Positions 34,777 through 43,006 of a stretch of 60,090 nt of DNA are shown here, one piece after another. The notes under the pieces are model-generated. The model had not been told where the DNA came from, did not search any database, and was given only the letters and a program-made list of their open reading frames with translations. The DNA is from Pseudomonas izuensis (lineage in GTDB: Bacteria > Pseudomonadota > Gammaproteobacteria > Pseudomonadales > Pseudomonadaceae). The translations under genes and the position numbers were made by a program. The number at the start of each line of letters is the position of its first letter. The first letter of the stretch is position 1. The stretch lies in assembly GCF_009861505.1 (NCBI RefSeq), contig NZ_WTFT01000014.1:164842-224931 (forward strand). The letters are read 5' to 3'.

Positions 34777-35172
34777 ATGAGTGTGAGTACCGCTGATAAA
34801 ATTTTTCTATGTGTCGGCTTAGCTTATTTTGCAGGTAGCTCCATTTTCATCGGCGTATCACTTCATCTCGCCTATACAAAAATGGATCTGATGTTGAATC
34901 ACCTGCGTAACTGTCCTGCCGTTATGATTCGCGCCCCATTCAGAAACGGCGGACCTTGGGGGAATCTGTTTTTACTCGGTGCCATAATTGGAGTCGTGAC
35001 AACACCTCGCATTTATCTGCGTGATGGAGGTGCCAGCGCTGAGGATCTGAAGAATTTCCCTGTAGACATTAAACGAAAACTGGTTGTTCTACATTGGACT
35101 GGCTGGAGACTCTTACTGGTGATGTTCTGCCTTTACCTGGCTGTCGAATTCGACCTTGTCGCAACGACCTAG
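34777..35172 (+). CDS. Putative immunity protein 2, paralogue of the preceding gene
   Basis: The 131-residue membrane protein has the same three-segment plan as the preceding gene and shares AY-KMD, GGPWG, the PR-YL motif and KL-V-W with it, though overall divergence is large. It starts 51 bases after the first copy. Its AT-rich composition continues to about 35170, where GC-rich ben sequence resumes. It may protect against a variant effector of sibling strains. Confidence 0.7.
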   Translation: MSVSTADKIFLCVGLAYFAGSSIFIGVSLHLAYTKMDLMLNHLRNCPAVMIRAPFRNGGPWGNLFLLGAIIGVVTTPRIYLRDGGASAEDLKNFPVDIKRKLVVLHWTGWRLLLVMFCLYLAVEFDLVATT

Positions 35173-35197
35173 TGTCGCGAGGGAGAAGCACCGAATC

Positions 35198-36157
35198 TCA
35201 ATCCCGCCGCTTCAACGTATCCGACGGCAACTCCCCAAACTGCTTGCGATAATTGTCCGAAAACCGCCCCAGATGCAGGAAGCCATAATCCATCGCCACT
35301 TCAGTAACGTTACGCACATTGCAGGTCGGGTCGCTCAGGCAGGCGTTGATGCGTTCCAGGCGTTTCTGGCGGATGTAGTTTTTCGGCGTGGTGTCGGCAT
35401 TGCGCTCGAACAGGCTGTACAACGAACGCACACTCATGTGCGCCTGGCGGGCCAGTTCTTCGCTGTCGATGTTGTGCTTGAGATTGCGGGCGATGTAGTC
35501 GGCAATCGCTTCGAAGGTGGCGGTCTGGGAGCCGAGTTCGAGGCGGCTGACGTTGGTCTTCATCAGGCTGAGCATCTTGCTGACGATGATCTGCGCGTAG
35601 TGTTCCTGCACCTTGGGAATCTGCTCGGTGGCCTCGGCTTCCTGGCAAATCATCGCCAGCAGGCTGACAAAACCTTCCAGCTCGTTGAGCTGATAACGGT
35701 TCTCCAGAAACCGTACGCCCTGCCCCGGGTACCGCCAGCGCTGCTCGTCGCAGACGGATTGAAGCAACGTGGTGGGGACTTTCAGGATGAATTTTTCGCA
35801 GTCGTGCGAGTACGTCAGGTCGACCGGATCGTCGGGGTTGATCAGCAGCAACTCGCCGGGGGCGAAGTAATGTTCCTGACCGTGACCGCGCCACAGGCAA
35901 TTGCCGCGCAACAGCACTTGCAGGTGATAGATGCTTTCCAGCGCGCCCGAGGTGACGCGAACGCTGCCGCCGTAGCTGATGCGGCACAGGTCGAGGCTGG
36001 CGAATTTGCGATGGTTGAGGCTGGCCAGGGGACTCCCGGCGCGGGGCATCAGGATGCAATGGTTACCGACATGCTGATTGACGTAGCCCGACACCGCGTA
36101 GGGGTCGGCGTGGTCGAATACGGCGCTGCGCTGACTCAACAGTTGCGCTTGCATCAT
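35198..36157 (-). CDS. benR: AraC/XylS-family activator of benzoate genes
   Basis: The 319-residue protein follows the BenR/XylS family, with an N-terminal ligand domain and a C-terminal AraC DNA-binding region (about residues 205-315; EELARQAHMSVRSLYSLFERNADTTPKNYIRQKRLERI and VAMDYGFLHLGRFSDNYRKQFGELPSDTL). BenR activates the ben promoter with benzoate. GAGAG lies before ATG 36157; a second ATG follows immediately. Between it and benA stands the hcp cassette, an unusual separation of regulator and target. Confidence 0.93.
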   Translation of the reverse strand: MMQAQLLSQRSAVFDHADPYAVSGYVNQHVGNHCILMPRAGSPLASLNHRKFASLDLCRISYGGSVRVTSGALESIYHLQVLLRGNCLWRGHGQEHYFAPGELLLINPDDPVDLTYSHDCEKFILKVPTTLLQSVCDEQRWRYPGQGVRFLENRYQLNELEGFVSLLAMICQEAEATEQIPKVQEHYAQIIVSKMLSLMKTNVSRLELGSQTATFEAIADYIARNLKHNIDSEELARQAHMSVRSLYSLFERNADTTPKNYIRQKRLERINACLSDPTCNVRNVTEVAMDYGFLHLGRFSDNYRKQFGELPSDTLKRRD

Positions 36158-36272
36158 CGGGTCACTCTCGTTGTTCTTATGGGGTGCGTCGGGTCATTCT
36201 AAGGCAGTACTGGCGGTGGTGTGACATTGGACTGATATGTGGAGAGCCAGGCACCCCGCGTCATCGTTTACC

Positions 36273-36300
36273 ACCATCGCAAGCAAGCTTTGCTCCTACA
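36273..36300. repeat. Single REP arm, GAGCAAAGCTTGC class
   Basis: CATCGCAAGCAAGCTTTGCT followed by CCTACA is a lone right arm without a recognisable left arm, next to the doublet at 36325. Confidence 0.6.
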
Positions 36301-36324
36301 AATTAGCGTTCGCTGCAAATCAAA

Positions 36325-36426
36325 CTGTAGGAGCGAGCCTGCTCGCGATGGACTTGAGAACGCCGCGGGGCATCAGGTACCCAGCGTCAACGTTAACGAC
36401 CATCGCGAGCAGGCTCGCTCCTACAG
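36325..36426. repeat. REP doublet, GAGCGAGCCTGCTCGCGA class
   Basis: Inverted arms CTGTAGGAGCGAGCCTGCTC and GAGCAGGCTCGCTCCTACAG lie between benR and catA. Confidence 0.88.
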
Positions 36427-36439
36427 TGGGCGGACGCGA

Positions 36440-37369
36440 TCAGTCTTCCAGTGCGCGAACCCGTTCGTGGCGCTGCTGCTCTTCAGGCTGGGCAGACGAC
36501 TGCAGGGTGAAGTCGAACTCGATTTCGGCAAAGCGACCGCTGACACCATATGCCGCCGCACGGGCCTGGTCTTCGCTGAAGGTGATCTTGGCGATCAGCT
36601 CGTCACGGGTGGCGTAGGCGAAGTCGTCATGCAGGTATTTTTCACCGTCCAGGTTGATCTGGGTGGTCAGGTGACGATGGTCCGGCGCGGAAATGAAGAA
36701 GTGCACGTGCGCCGGGCGCTGGCCGTGACGGCCCAATTGATCGAGCAGTTGCTGGGTCGGACCGTCCGGTGGGCAACCGTAGCCCGACGGCACGATGCTG
36801 CGGAAACGGTAGCGGCCTTCGGCGTCGGTGACGATACGGCGGCGCAGGTTGAATTCCGACTGAGAAGCATCGAAGTACGAGTAGGTGCCGCCGGTGTTGG
36901 CGTGCCACACATCCACCACGGCGCCAGCCAGCGGTTCGCCAGCGGTGTTGAACACCCGGCCTTGCATGAACAGGGTCACACCCGGATCGAGGCCGTCATC
37001 CAGACGCGCTTCGCCTTGGGACAGCGGCGCACCGGCCACGTACAGCGGGCCTTCGATGGTGCGCGGCGTGCCGCCGGATTTGCCGGCCTGCTCGTCTTCG
37101 GCGTCCATCAGCAGGTCGAGATAGTGCTCCAGGCCCAGCCCGGCCACCACCAGTCCGGCCTCCTGGCGAGCACCCAGCACGTTGAGGTAATTGACCGCTT
37201 TCCAGAACTCTTCCGGGGTCACGGCGAGGTCTTCGATGATGTTCACCGAGTCACGCAGGATGCGGTAGATCAGCGCCTTGGTGCGCGCATCACCGGCATC
37301 GTTATGCAGGCCGCTGGCTTCTTCGAGAAACTTCTGGACTTCGGCAGTGTGGGAAATCTTGACGTTCAT
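36440..37369 (-). CDS. catA: Catechol 1,2-dioxygenase
   Basis: The 309-residue intradiol dioxygenase cleaves catechol to cis,cis-muconate. The Fe(III) ligands of this family are visible as Tyr163 (NTGGTYSYFD), Tyr197 (PSGYGCP), His221 and His223 (RPAHVHFF). An N-terminal helical dimerisation domain precedes the core. It is the last gene of catBCA, 54 bases after catC, and directly uses the catechol made by BenABCD. Confidence 0.97.
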   Translation of the reverse strand: MNVKISHTAEVQKFLEEASGLHNDAGDARTKALIYRILRDSVNIIEDLAVTPEEFWKAVNYLNVLGARQEAGLVVAGLGLEHYLDLLMDAEDEQAGKSGGTPRTIEGPLYVAGAPLSQGEARLDDGLDPGVTLFMQGRVFNTAGEPLAGAVVDVWHANTGGTYSYFDASQSEFNLRRRIVTDAEGRYRFRSIVPSGYGCPPDGPTQQLLDQLGRHGQRPAHVHFFISAPDHRHLTTQINLDGEKYLHDDFAYATRDELIAKITFSEDQARAAAYGVSGRFAEIEFDFTLQSSAQPEEQQRHERVRALED

Positions 37370-37423
37370 TTTTTCGGTTCCTCATCTTGTAATTATGGGT
37401 ATGGCGAACTGAACTGGCTGGGT

Positions 37424-37714
37424 TCAGCGGTCATCCTCGCGAATGGAAGAAGGATGCCGGCACATCGCGGTGACTTCGATCGCCATGTACGGATACAGCG
37501 GCAATTGCATGAGCAGGTCGTGCAGTTCCTGGACGCTGTCGACATCGAACACGCTGTAATTGGCGTACAGGCCGGCGATGCGCCACAGGTGACGCCACTT
37601 GCCTTGATCCTGCAGGCGCTGGGCCAGGGCTTTTTCGTCGGCCTTGAGCTGCGCGGCGCGTTCGGGGTTCATGTCGACCGGCAAATTCACGGTCATCTTT
37701 ACGTGGAACAGCAT
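37424..37714 (-). CDS. catC: Muconolactone delta-isomerase
   Basis: The 96-residue enzyme converts muconolactone to 3-oxoadipate enol-lactone. The start MLFHVKMTVNLPVDMNPERAA, a Trp-rich middle (KWRHLWRIAG) and LPLYPYMAIEVTAM are typical. ATG 37714 has GAGGAG upstream, inside the end of catB; catB and catC are separated by ten bases. Confidence 0.96.
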   Translation of the reverse strand: MLFHVKMTVNLPVDMNPERAAQLKADEKALAQRLQDQGKWRHLWRIAGLYANYSVFDVDSVQELHDLLMQLPLYPYMAIEVTAMCRHPSSIREDDR

Positions 37715-37724
37715 AATGCTCTCC

Positions 37725-38873
37725 TCAGGCTTGATGAATGGCGGTGGATGTCTTGTCGCGACGGAAAAACGCCAGGCGTTCTTCATCCAGGCTCAGGCCC
37801 AGACCCGGCGTCTTCGGCACGTGCAGTTCGAAATCGCGATAAACCAGCGGTTCGCTGAGAATGTCTTCGGTCAGCAGCAGCGGGCCGAACAGCTCGGTGT
37901 CCCACGCCAGTTTGTTCAGGGTGATAAAGGCATGGGCCGAGGCCATCGTGCCCAGGCCACCTTCGAGCATGGTGCCACCGTACAGAGCGATACCGGCCGC
38001 TTCGGCAATGGAAGCGGTACGCAGTACGGCACGTGGACCACCGTTCTTGGCGATCTTCAGGGCGAACACCGAAGCTGCGCCTTCGCGGGCCAGGTTGAAC
38101 GCATCTTCCACGCACTCGATGGACTCGTCGGCCATGATCGGCGCCGGGCTCACGGCATTGAGGCGCACCATGCCGGCGCGATTGTTGCGCGAGATCGGCT
38201 GTTCAATGAGGTCGATGCCGTTGGTGCCGAGGATGCGGCAGGCGCGCAAGGCCACGGCTTCGTCCCACGCCTGGTTGACGTCGACCCGCACACTGGCGCG
38301 GTCGCCCAGGGCTTTCTTGATGGCAATCACGTGGGCCAGGTCGCGGTTGACTTCGCCGGCACCGATTTTCAGTTTGAAGATGCGGTGGCGGCGCAGGTCG
38401 AGCATTTTTTCCGCTTCGGCGATGTCCTTTTCGGTGTCGCCACTGGCCAGGGTCCAGGCCACCGGCAGCGCATCACGCACGCGGCCACCGAGCAATTCGC
38501 TGACCGGCACACCGAGGCGCTTGCCCTGGGCGTCGAGCAACGCGGTTTCGATACCGGACTTGGCGAAGGTGTTGCCACGGATGCTGCGTTCCAGGCGCAA
38601 CATCGCCGCGTTGACGTTGCCGCTGTCCTGGCCGATCAACAACGGCGCGAAGTGCGTGTCGATGTTGGTCTTGATGCTGTCAGGGCTTTCGTTGCCGTAT
38701 GCCAGGCCACCGATGGTGGTGGACTCACCGATACCTTCGATGCCATCAGCGCAACGCACGCGGATGATCACCAGGGTCTGATTCTGCATGGTGTGCATCG
38801 CCAGCTTGTGCGGGCGGATGGTCGGCAGATCGACGATGATCGTCTCGATCGATTCAATGGCGGTTGCAAGCAT
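37725..38873 (-). CDS. catB: Muconate cycloisomerase
   Basis: The 382-residue enolase-superfamily enzyme lactonises cis,cis-muconate. Catalytic Lys residues (FKLKIGAG), metal Asp and Glu segments (VDVNQAW, LIEQPI, ADES) and the C-terminal Lys region (ALKIAKNGG) are intact. ATG 38873 is chosen because it aligns the IIVDLPTIRPHKLAMHTM start with the recalled P. putida CatB; ATG 38885 upstream is possible. Neither has a strong ribosome site. It is divergent to catR and first of catBCA. Confidence 0.95.
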   Translation of the reverse strand: MLATAIESIETIIVDLPTIRPHKLAMHTMQNQTLVIIRVRCADGIEGIGESTTIGGLAYGNESPDSIKTNIDTHFAPLLIGQDSGNVNAAMLRLERSIRGNTFAKSGIETALLDAQGKRLGVPVSELLGGRVRDALPVAWTLASGDTEKDIAEAEKMLDLRRHRIFKLKIGAGEVNRDLAHVIAIKKALGDRASVRVDVNQAWDEAVALRACRILGTNGIDLIEQPISRNNRAGMVRLNAVSPAPIMADESIECVEDAFNLAREGAASVFALKIAKNGGPRAVLRTASIAEAAGIALYGGTMLEGGLGTMASAHAFITLNKLAWDTELFGPLLLTEDILSEPLVYRDFELHVPKTPGLGLSLDEERLAFFRRDKTSTAIHQA

Positions 38874-38937
38874 TTCGATACCCATCAGGTTCTTGGAGTT
38901 CTGGAGTCGATTCTCGTACGGCTTTTTTCGTGACGCC

Positions 38938-38974
38938 AATATAGAATTGGTCTGACTTGATACCTTTAAGGTAT
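38938..38974. promoter_or_regulatory. CatR operator and catB promoter region
   Basis: ATACCTTTAAGGTAT (38960-38974) is a perfect palindromic LysR-type T-N11-A site between catR and catB. A -10-like hexamer TATATT for catB lies on the minus strand at 38938-38943 with no good -35, as expected of an activator-dependent promoter. The palindrome also lies close before the catR start, fitting autoregulation. Confidence 0.7.
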
Positions 38975-39000
38975 GCAACCGCTTGACGTCCGGAGGTTCC

Positions 39001-39879
39001 ATGGAACTGCGTCACCTGCGTTATTTCCAGGTATTGGCTCAAACCCTCAACTTCACCCGCGCCGCCGAACTGCTGCACATCGCCCAACCGCCCCTGAGCC
39101 GGCAGATCCAGCAACTGGAAGATGAATTGGGGGTAATGCTGCTGGAGCGGGGACGGCCGCTGAAGCTGACGGATGCGGGGCGGTTTTTCCATGAACACTC
39201 CACGGCCCTGCTCGAACAGCTGAACAAGGTGTGCGACAACACGCGGCGCATCGGCCTGGGCGAAAAGACCTGGCTGGGCATCGGTTTCGCGCCGTCGACA
39301 CTGTACGGCGTGCTACCGGAACTGATCCGCCGCTTGCGCAGTGGCGAACCGCTGGAACTGGAGCTGGGGCTTTCGGAAATGACCACCCTGCAACAGGTGC
39401 AGGCGCTCAAGGCCGGACGCATCGATATCGGCTTCGGCCGCATCCGCATCGACGACCCGGCCATCATCCAGACCGTGCTGACTGAAGATCGCCTGGTCGC
39501 CGCCCTGCCCGCCGGCCACCCGTTGCTGGCCGGCCCCATCAGCCTGCGCGACCTCGCCCGGGAGCCCTTTGTGCTCTACCCCGGCAACCCGCGGCCCAGC
39601 TACGCCGACCATGTGATCGCGCTGTTCGAATCCTATGGCGTGAGCATCCACGTGGCGCAATGGACCAACGAACTGCAAACGGCGATCGGTCTGGTGGGGG
39701 CCGGGATCGGCGTCACGCTGGTGCCGGCCTCGGTGCAATTGCTGCACCGCGACGACATCGGTTTCACTCCGCTGCTGGAAGACAATGCGACCTCGCCGAT
39801 CATTCTCAGCCGGCGCGTGGGCGATGTTTCGCCGGGCTTGAACCATTGCTTGCTGATGATCGAGGAGTTGCAGCCATAG
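39001..39879 (+). CDS. catR: LysR-family regulator of catechol genes
   Basis: The 292-residue LysR-type regulator belongs to the CatR/BenM/CatM group: winged helix at residues 1-60 (MELRHLRYFQVLAQTLNFTRAAELLHIAQPPLSRQI) and an effector domain typical of cis,cis-muconate sensors. The GTG/ATG frame upstream is longer, but ATG 39001 with GGAGG upstream gives the family start. It diverges from catB across about 127 bases. Confidence 0.93.
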   Translation: MELRHLRYFQVLAQTLNFTRAAELLHIAQPPLSRQIQQLEDELGVMLLERGRPLKLTDAGRFFHEHSTALLEQLNKVCDNTRRIGLGEKTWLGIGFAPSTLYGVLPELIRRLRSGEPLELELGLSEMTTLQQVQALKAGRIDIGFGRIRIDDPAIIQTVLTEDRLVAALPAGHPLLAGPISLRDLAREPFVLYPGNPRPSYADHVIALFESYGVSIHVAQWTNELQTAIGLVGAGIGVTLVPASVQLLHRDDIGFTPLLEDNATSPIILSRRVGDVSPGLNHCLLMIEELQP

Positions 39880-39889
39880 GCGCCGATAC

Positions 39890-39960
39890 CCCTGTGGGAG
39901 CAAGGCTTGCCCGCGATGGCGTTCTCATGAGCGCTATCGCGGGCAAGCCTTGCTCCCACA
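39890..39960. repeat. REP doublet, GAGCAAGGCTTGCCCGCGA class
   Basis: Short-spacer inverted arms CCTGTGGGAGCAAGGCTTGC and GCAAGCCTTGCTCCCACA follow catR. Confidence 0.88.
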
Positions 39961-39975
39961 AAAAGCGGTTCACTG

Positions 39976-40215
39976 CTATCCAGCAAACGCCCGGCGCCCG
40001 GCACTGATCTCGGTACGCAATTCGCCAATCAGGTCGGAGATGGCCCGCACGCTGGTCAGCTGTTCGGTCGAGACGCCGCTGATCAGCAGTTCAACCCGGC
40101 CACTGGCCGGCTCGTAGACCTCGATGCGCAGCAAGCCGCCGCTTTCCGTGCATTCGCAGGACAGCGGCGCAAAGCCGGACTCGACGATATTGCATAGAAC
40201 GGAAACAGGCAGCAT
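39976..40215 (-). CDS. DUF1652 domain-containing protein
   Basis: This 79-residue protein fits the Pseudomonas DUF1652 family: ESGFAPLSCECTESGGLLRIEVYEP followed by a helix (VRAISDLIGELRTEI). Several paralogues usually occur per genome and no function is known. Cys20 and Cys22 lie close together. It stands alone. Confidence 0.85.
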   Translation of the reverse strand: MLPVSVLCNIVESGFAPLSCECTESGGLLRIEVYEPASGRVELLISGVSTEQLTSVRAISDLIGELRTEISAGRRAFAG

Positions 40216-40341
40216 GACCGGTCCCTCGGGCAGCAGTTGATCGAATAGGACTCAATGAGAATAGATGCGCTTTACCCGTTTTGCGCTAATAAAAAGTGTT
40301 ATCCGGTTCTCATTTACCGACTCTCATTCCCAAGCACTTTT

Positions 40342-41241
40342 TCACTCGGCATTGCGTTTCCAGATCCAGTTCCAGAATCCAGGCAGTTGCACCGGCTGTG
40401 AGCTGTCGCGCACGGTTCGGGCCATCGCGGCCCGTTGCAGCGCGTCAGTGTCATCGTAAAACGGTTGTTCTGCGACTTTCACCCCGGTCGCCCGGGCGCT
40501 GTCGAGGAGGATTTGCAGGTACTCGCGGGTATGCCGCGCGGTGTAGCGGTTGAGGTCATGGAAGGTCACCACCACCGGAATCACCCCATCGACCACCGGC
40601 AGTTCACCCAGGGCGATGCGCTCGCGCACTTCGGACATCGAGCGCAGGAAGTGCGCCCGGCGCCGGGGGCTGGCGTTGAAGCCCCAGATCTTGCCGTCAT
40701 TGGCGCTCAGGTCGGTCAGCAGCACATGCAGGCCATGCTGCTGATAAGCGGCGAAGGTACGTTTGTCGTAGTTCCAGAATGGCGGACGCAACAGCGTCGG
40801 TGGCGCCCCGGTGATCGCGGCGATGTCGGCACTGCCGTTGGTGAGCGCCTCTTCGAGCGCCTGCGGATCGAGGGAGCGGTGGTTGGTATGCGAAGGTGTC
40901 GCGGTGTGGAACCCCAGAATGTGCCCGGCATCCCGCTCGCGGTGCATGATCGCGCGCCCGATATCGCTGCCACCTGCCCGCGTGGCACGGGTCTGCACGA
41001 AGAACACGGCCTTGATGTCCGCTTGCAGCGGGTTGCGCGCCAGGCTGTCGAGTACGGTTTCGGTGGGGTTCCAGAAACTCGATGCGCTGGGACCGTCATC
41101 GAAGGTCAGCAGGAAGCGAATCGGCGGTTGCGCTTGCAGACGTTGTTCGGTCTGCGGCGTCATTTCGATGGGAGCGGCGATACAGCCCAGCAGACTGGCT
41201 GCCATGGCGCACGCGAATAGAACCTTGAACAACTGTTTCAT
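40342..41241 (-). CDS. Polysaccharide deacetylase family lipoprotein
   Basis: The 299-residue protein has a lipoprotein signal (SLLGC, Cys20) and a NodB-type deacetylase domain. LLTFDDGPS carries the catalytic Asp pair, HTATPSHTNH carries the zinc-binding histidines, and LRPPFWNYD and VTFHDLN are the later NodB motifs. Such enzymes remove N- or O-acetyl groups from peptidoglycan or exopolysaccharides. Being lipid-anchored, it acts in the periplasm or outer membrane. No polysaccharide locus is adjacent. Confidence 0.9.
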   Translation of the reverse strand: MKQLFKVLFACAMAASLLGCIAAPIEMTPQTEQRLQAQPPIRFLLTFDDGPSASSFWNPTETVLDSLARNPLQADIKAVFFVQTRATRAGGSDIGRAIMHRERDAGHILGFHTATPSHTNHRSLDPQALEEALTNGSADIAAITGAPPTLLRPPFWNYDKRTFAAYQQHGLHVLLTDLSANDGKIWGFNASPRRRAHFLRSMSEVRERIALGELPVVDGVIPVVVTFHDLNRYTARHTREYLQILLDSARATGVKVAEQPFYDDTDALQRAAMARTVRDSSQPVQLPGFWNWIWKRNAE

Positions 41242-41391
41242 GTTTTGCCTTGGGCCCGACCATTGCGGTCAACACTTCAAACGGCAAAATTCCTTCGCCC
41301 GTTTATCCTTCACTGGCCCGCAGGTCGCTGCGAGCCGAGGTTGGATCAGGGTACACAGTGTTTGGTTCCGGCGCTTGCGCACATCCCCGCC

Positions 41392-41461
41392 CCTTGTAGG
41401 AGCTGGCTTGCCAGCGAAGAGGCCCTTGAAACCGCCTTCGCCGGCAAGCCGGCTCCTACAG
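41392..41461. repeat. REP doublet, GAGCTGGC class
   Basis: Arms TTGTAGGAGCTGGCTTGCCA and GGCAAGCCGGCTCCTACA lie upstream of the SRAP gene. Confidence 0.82.
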
Positions 41462-41524
41462 ATTGCGGGGAGTCCCGATTCGTTGAAGCATCTATGCTGA
41501 AAACACCAGCCGGAGGATTCGGTC

Positions 41525-42205
41525 ATGTGCGGACGTTTATCGCAATACCGGGGCATCCACGATTTTGTCGCGGTGCTGAGCATTCCCGACGCGTTGATCA
41601 ACCATATCGGCGATCAGCCACTGGCCCACTACAACGCCGCGCCCACCACGCAACTGGCGTTACTGCACCTGGAGGATGACGGCCTGCACGCCGACTTCCA
41701 GCGTTGGGGCTGGCGGCCGCAGTGGGCGAAGGATCGGGCGGCACCGATCAATGCACGGGTCGAGAAAGTCGCCCACGGTCCGTTCTTCAGGGCAATCTGG
41801 CCGCATCGCGCGATCTGCCCGGTCGACAACTGGTTCGAATGGGTCGACGCCGGGGATGGCACACGGCAACCCTGGCTGATCCGCCGACGTGACCGGGGGC
41901 CGATTTTCTGCGCGGCGATCGGGCAGTTTCCCATTGGCAGTGCCATGCCTCGGGATGATGACGGCTTTGTCATCATCACCGCCGACAGCGCGGGCGGCAT
42001 GGTGGACATTCATGACCGGCGGCCGGTGGTGTTGTCAGCAGAACTGATGCGGGAATGGCTGGACCCGGCGACGCCCAGGGAGCGTGCCGAGCAAATGGTA
42101 CTTTTGCAGGGTGACGACAGCGATGTGTTCGAGTGGTACAGGGTCAGCAAAGCGGTTGGCAACGCCAGAAACCAAGGGGCTGAATTGATTGAAGAGATCA
42201 CTTGA
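41525..42205 (+). CDS. SOS response-associated peptidase (SRAP; YedK/HMCES family)
   Basis: The 226-residue protein has the catalytic Cys2 exposed after Met removal, Asn37 in YNAAPTT, Glu105 in DNWFEW and His163 in DIHDRRPVVL, the SRAP active-site set. YedK/HMCES proteins form a thiazolidine crosslink with abasic sites in single-stranded DNA. GGAGG precedes ATG 41525. No SOS box was clear upstream. Confidence 0.92.
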   Translation: MCGRLSQYRGIHDFVAVLSIPDALINHIGDQPLAHYNAAPTTQLALLHLEDDGLHADFQRWGWRPQWAKDRAAPINARVEKVAHGPFFRAIWPHRAICPVDNWFEWVDAGDGTRQPWLIRRRDRGPIFCAAIGQFPIGSAMPRDDDGFVIITADSAGGMVDIHDRRPVVLSAELMREWLDPATPRERAEQMVLLQGDDSDVFEWYRVSKAVGNARNQGAELIEEIT

Positions 42206-42449
42206 ACTGGCAATATCGACAGGGCGATCGATATATGTAACAAGTCGAAGCGTGGAATTGTTACAACTACTGTTTCAGATGATTAACACTTATAGAAGTA
42301 CAACCGTTTCATGCGTTACCGCTTGTCCGACAATCCGTCAGCCATAGATACATTTCAAATGACTACGGCTAGCATTCGCGCCGCATTTCCAATGCCTCCG
42401 CCCAGTTGACCAAAGAGTCAGCAACTAAGGAAATCCCATACAACAAGCC

Positions 42450-42737
42450 TTGCAGAGAACTCAATTGCGCGACGATTTTACGAATAATCAAGTCGTGAGA
42501 CTGGCCTGTGTTTATCTTACAAAGACAGAACACTACCAACTCGACAGCTTTATCGGGCAATACATCAAGACCCGTAACCTGCAAACTATCCCATATATCA
42601 ACGACATACTGAGTTCAGCCCTCGAAGACTATCCTGGCAAGCCGCCCGTGATGGTCAATGAGCTGAACGCCTGGATCGACAAGACCCTGGGTTATCGGGC
42701 CGCGCACCCCGATTTTCTGTCGCTGGAAGACATTTGA
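42450..42737 (+). CDS. Hypothetical protein with TTG start
   Basis: The 95-residue frame starts at TTG 42450, because a stop at 42426 closes it and no ATG exists before residue 68. AAGGAAA at 42427 is a possible, distant ribosome site. The protein is soluble and mildly acidic (YQLDSFIGQYIKTRNLQTIPYINDILSSALEDYPGKPP). The preceding 200 bases (42206-42449) are AT-rich without another gene. Family unknown; an upstream frameshift or a different start is possible. Confidence 0.55.
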   Translation: MQRTQLRDDFTNNQVVRLACVYLTKTEHYQLDSFIGQYIKTRNLQTIPYINDILSSALEDYPGKPPVMVNELNAWIDKTLGYRAAHPDFLSLEDI

Positions 42738-42743
42738 ACGCGT

Positions 42744-42770
42744 GTGGGAGCGAGCAAGCCCGCTCCCACA
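42744..42770. repeat. Single short REP hairpin
   Basis: GTGGGAGCG and CGCTCCCAC form a nine-base-pair stem with an eight-base loop, directly after the hypothetical gene. Confidence 0.7.
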
Positions 42771-42784
42771 AAAAGAAGTTTTGC

Positions 42785-42940
42785 CTAGGGTTTCAACGGG
42801 ATTTCGATATCACGCTCCGACAGCTCTCTGCTGCGGTCATGCTTCCACGTCTTTTCTTCATGCTCCTGCTGCTCAATCTCTTCTTCCGTAGGCTCATCCA
42901 CATCTTCATCCGGGTCCGGACGCTTGGGTTCATTGGCCAT
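42785..42940 (-). CDS. Small acidic hypothetical protein
   Basis: This short frame encodes 51 residues (MANEPKRPDPDEDVDEPTEE at the start, ending EIPLKP). It is highly charged, has Glu/Gln/Lys-rich centre and no hydrophobic segment, so it is probably disordered or helical in solution. AGAGGTG lies seven bases before the ATG at 42940 and supports translation. It follows azlD on the same strand. Unknown family. Confidence 0.65.
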   Translation of the reverse strand: MANEPKRPDPDEDVDEPTEEEIEQQEHEEKTWKHDRSRELSERDIEIPLKP

Positions 42941-43006
42941 GTTCACCTCTCTTCCTGAAGGGATCGTTCATCAACTTTAAGCGTAGAACAGTTTCCCGTG
43001 GCCGAC

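Noticed and set aside
36239..37858. A 539-codon plus-strand frame opposite catA and catC
   Set aside because: Antisense of the cat operon, starting within a REP element, with no domain match.
42744..42770. The hairpin after 42737 as a transcription terminator
   Set aside because: The stem is followed by A residues on the plus strand and no T-run on the minus strand; it matches the REP consensus instead.
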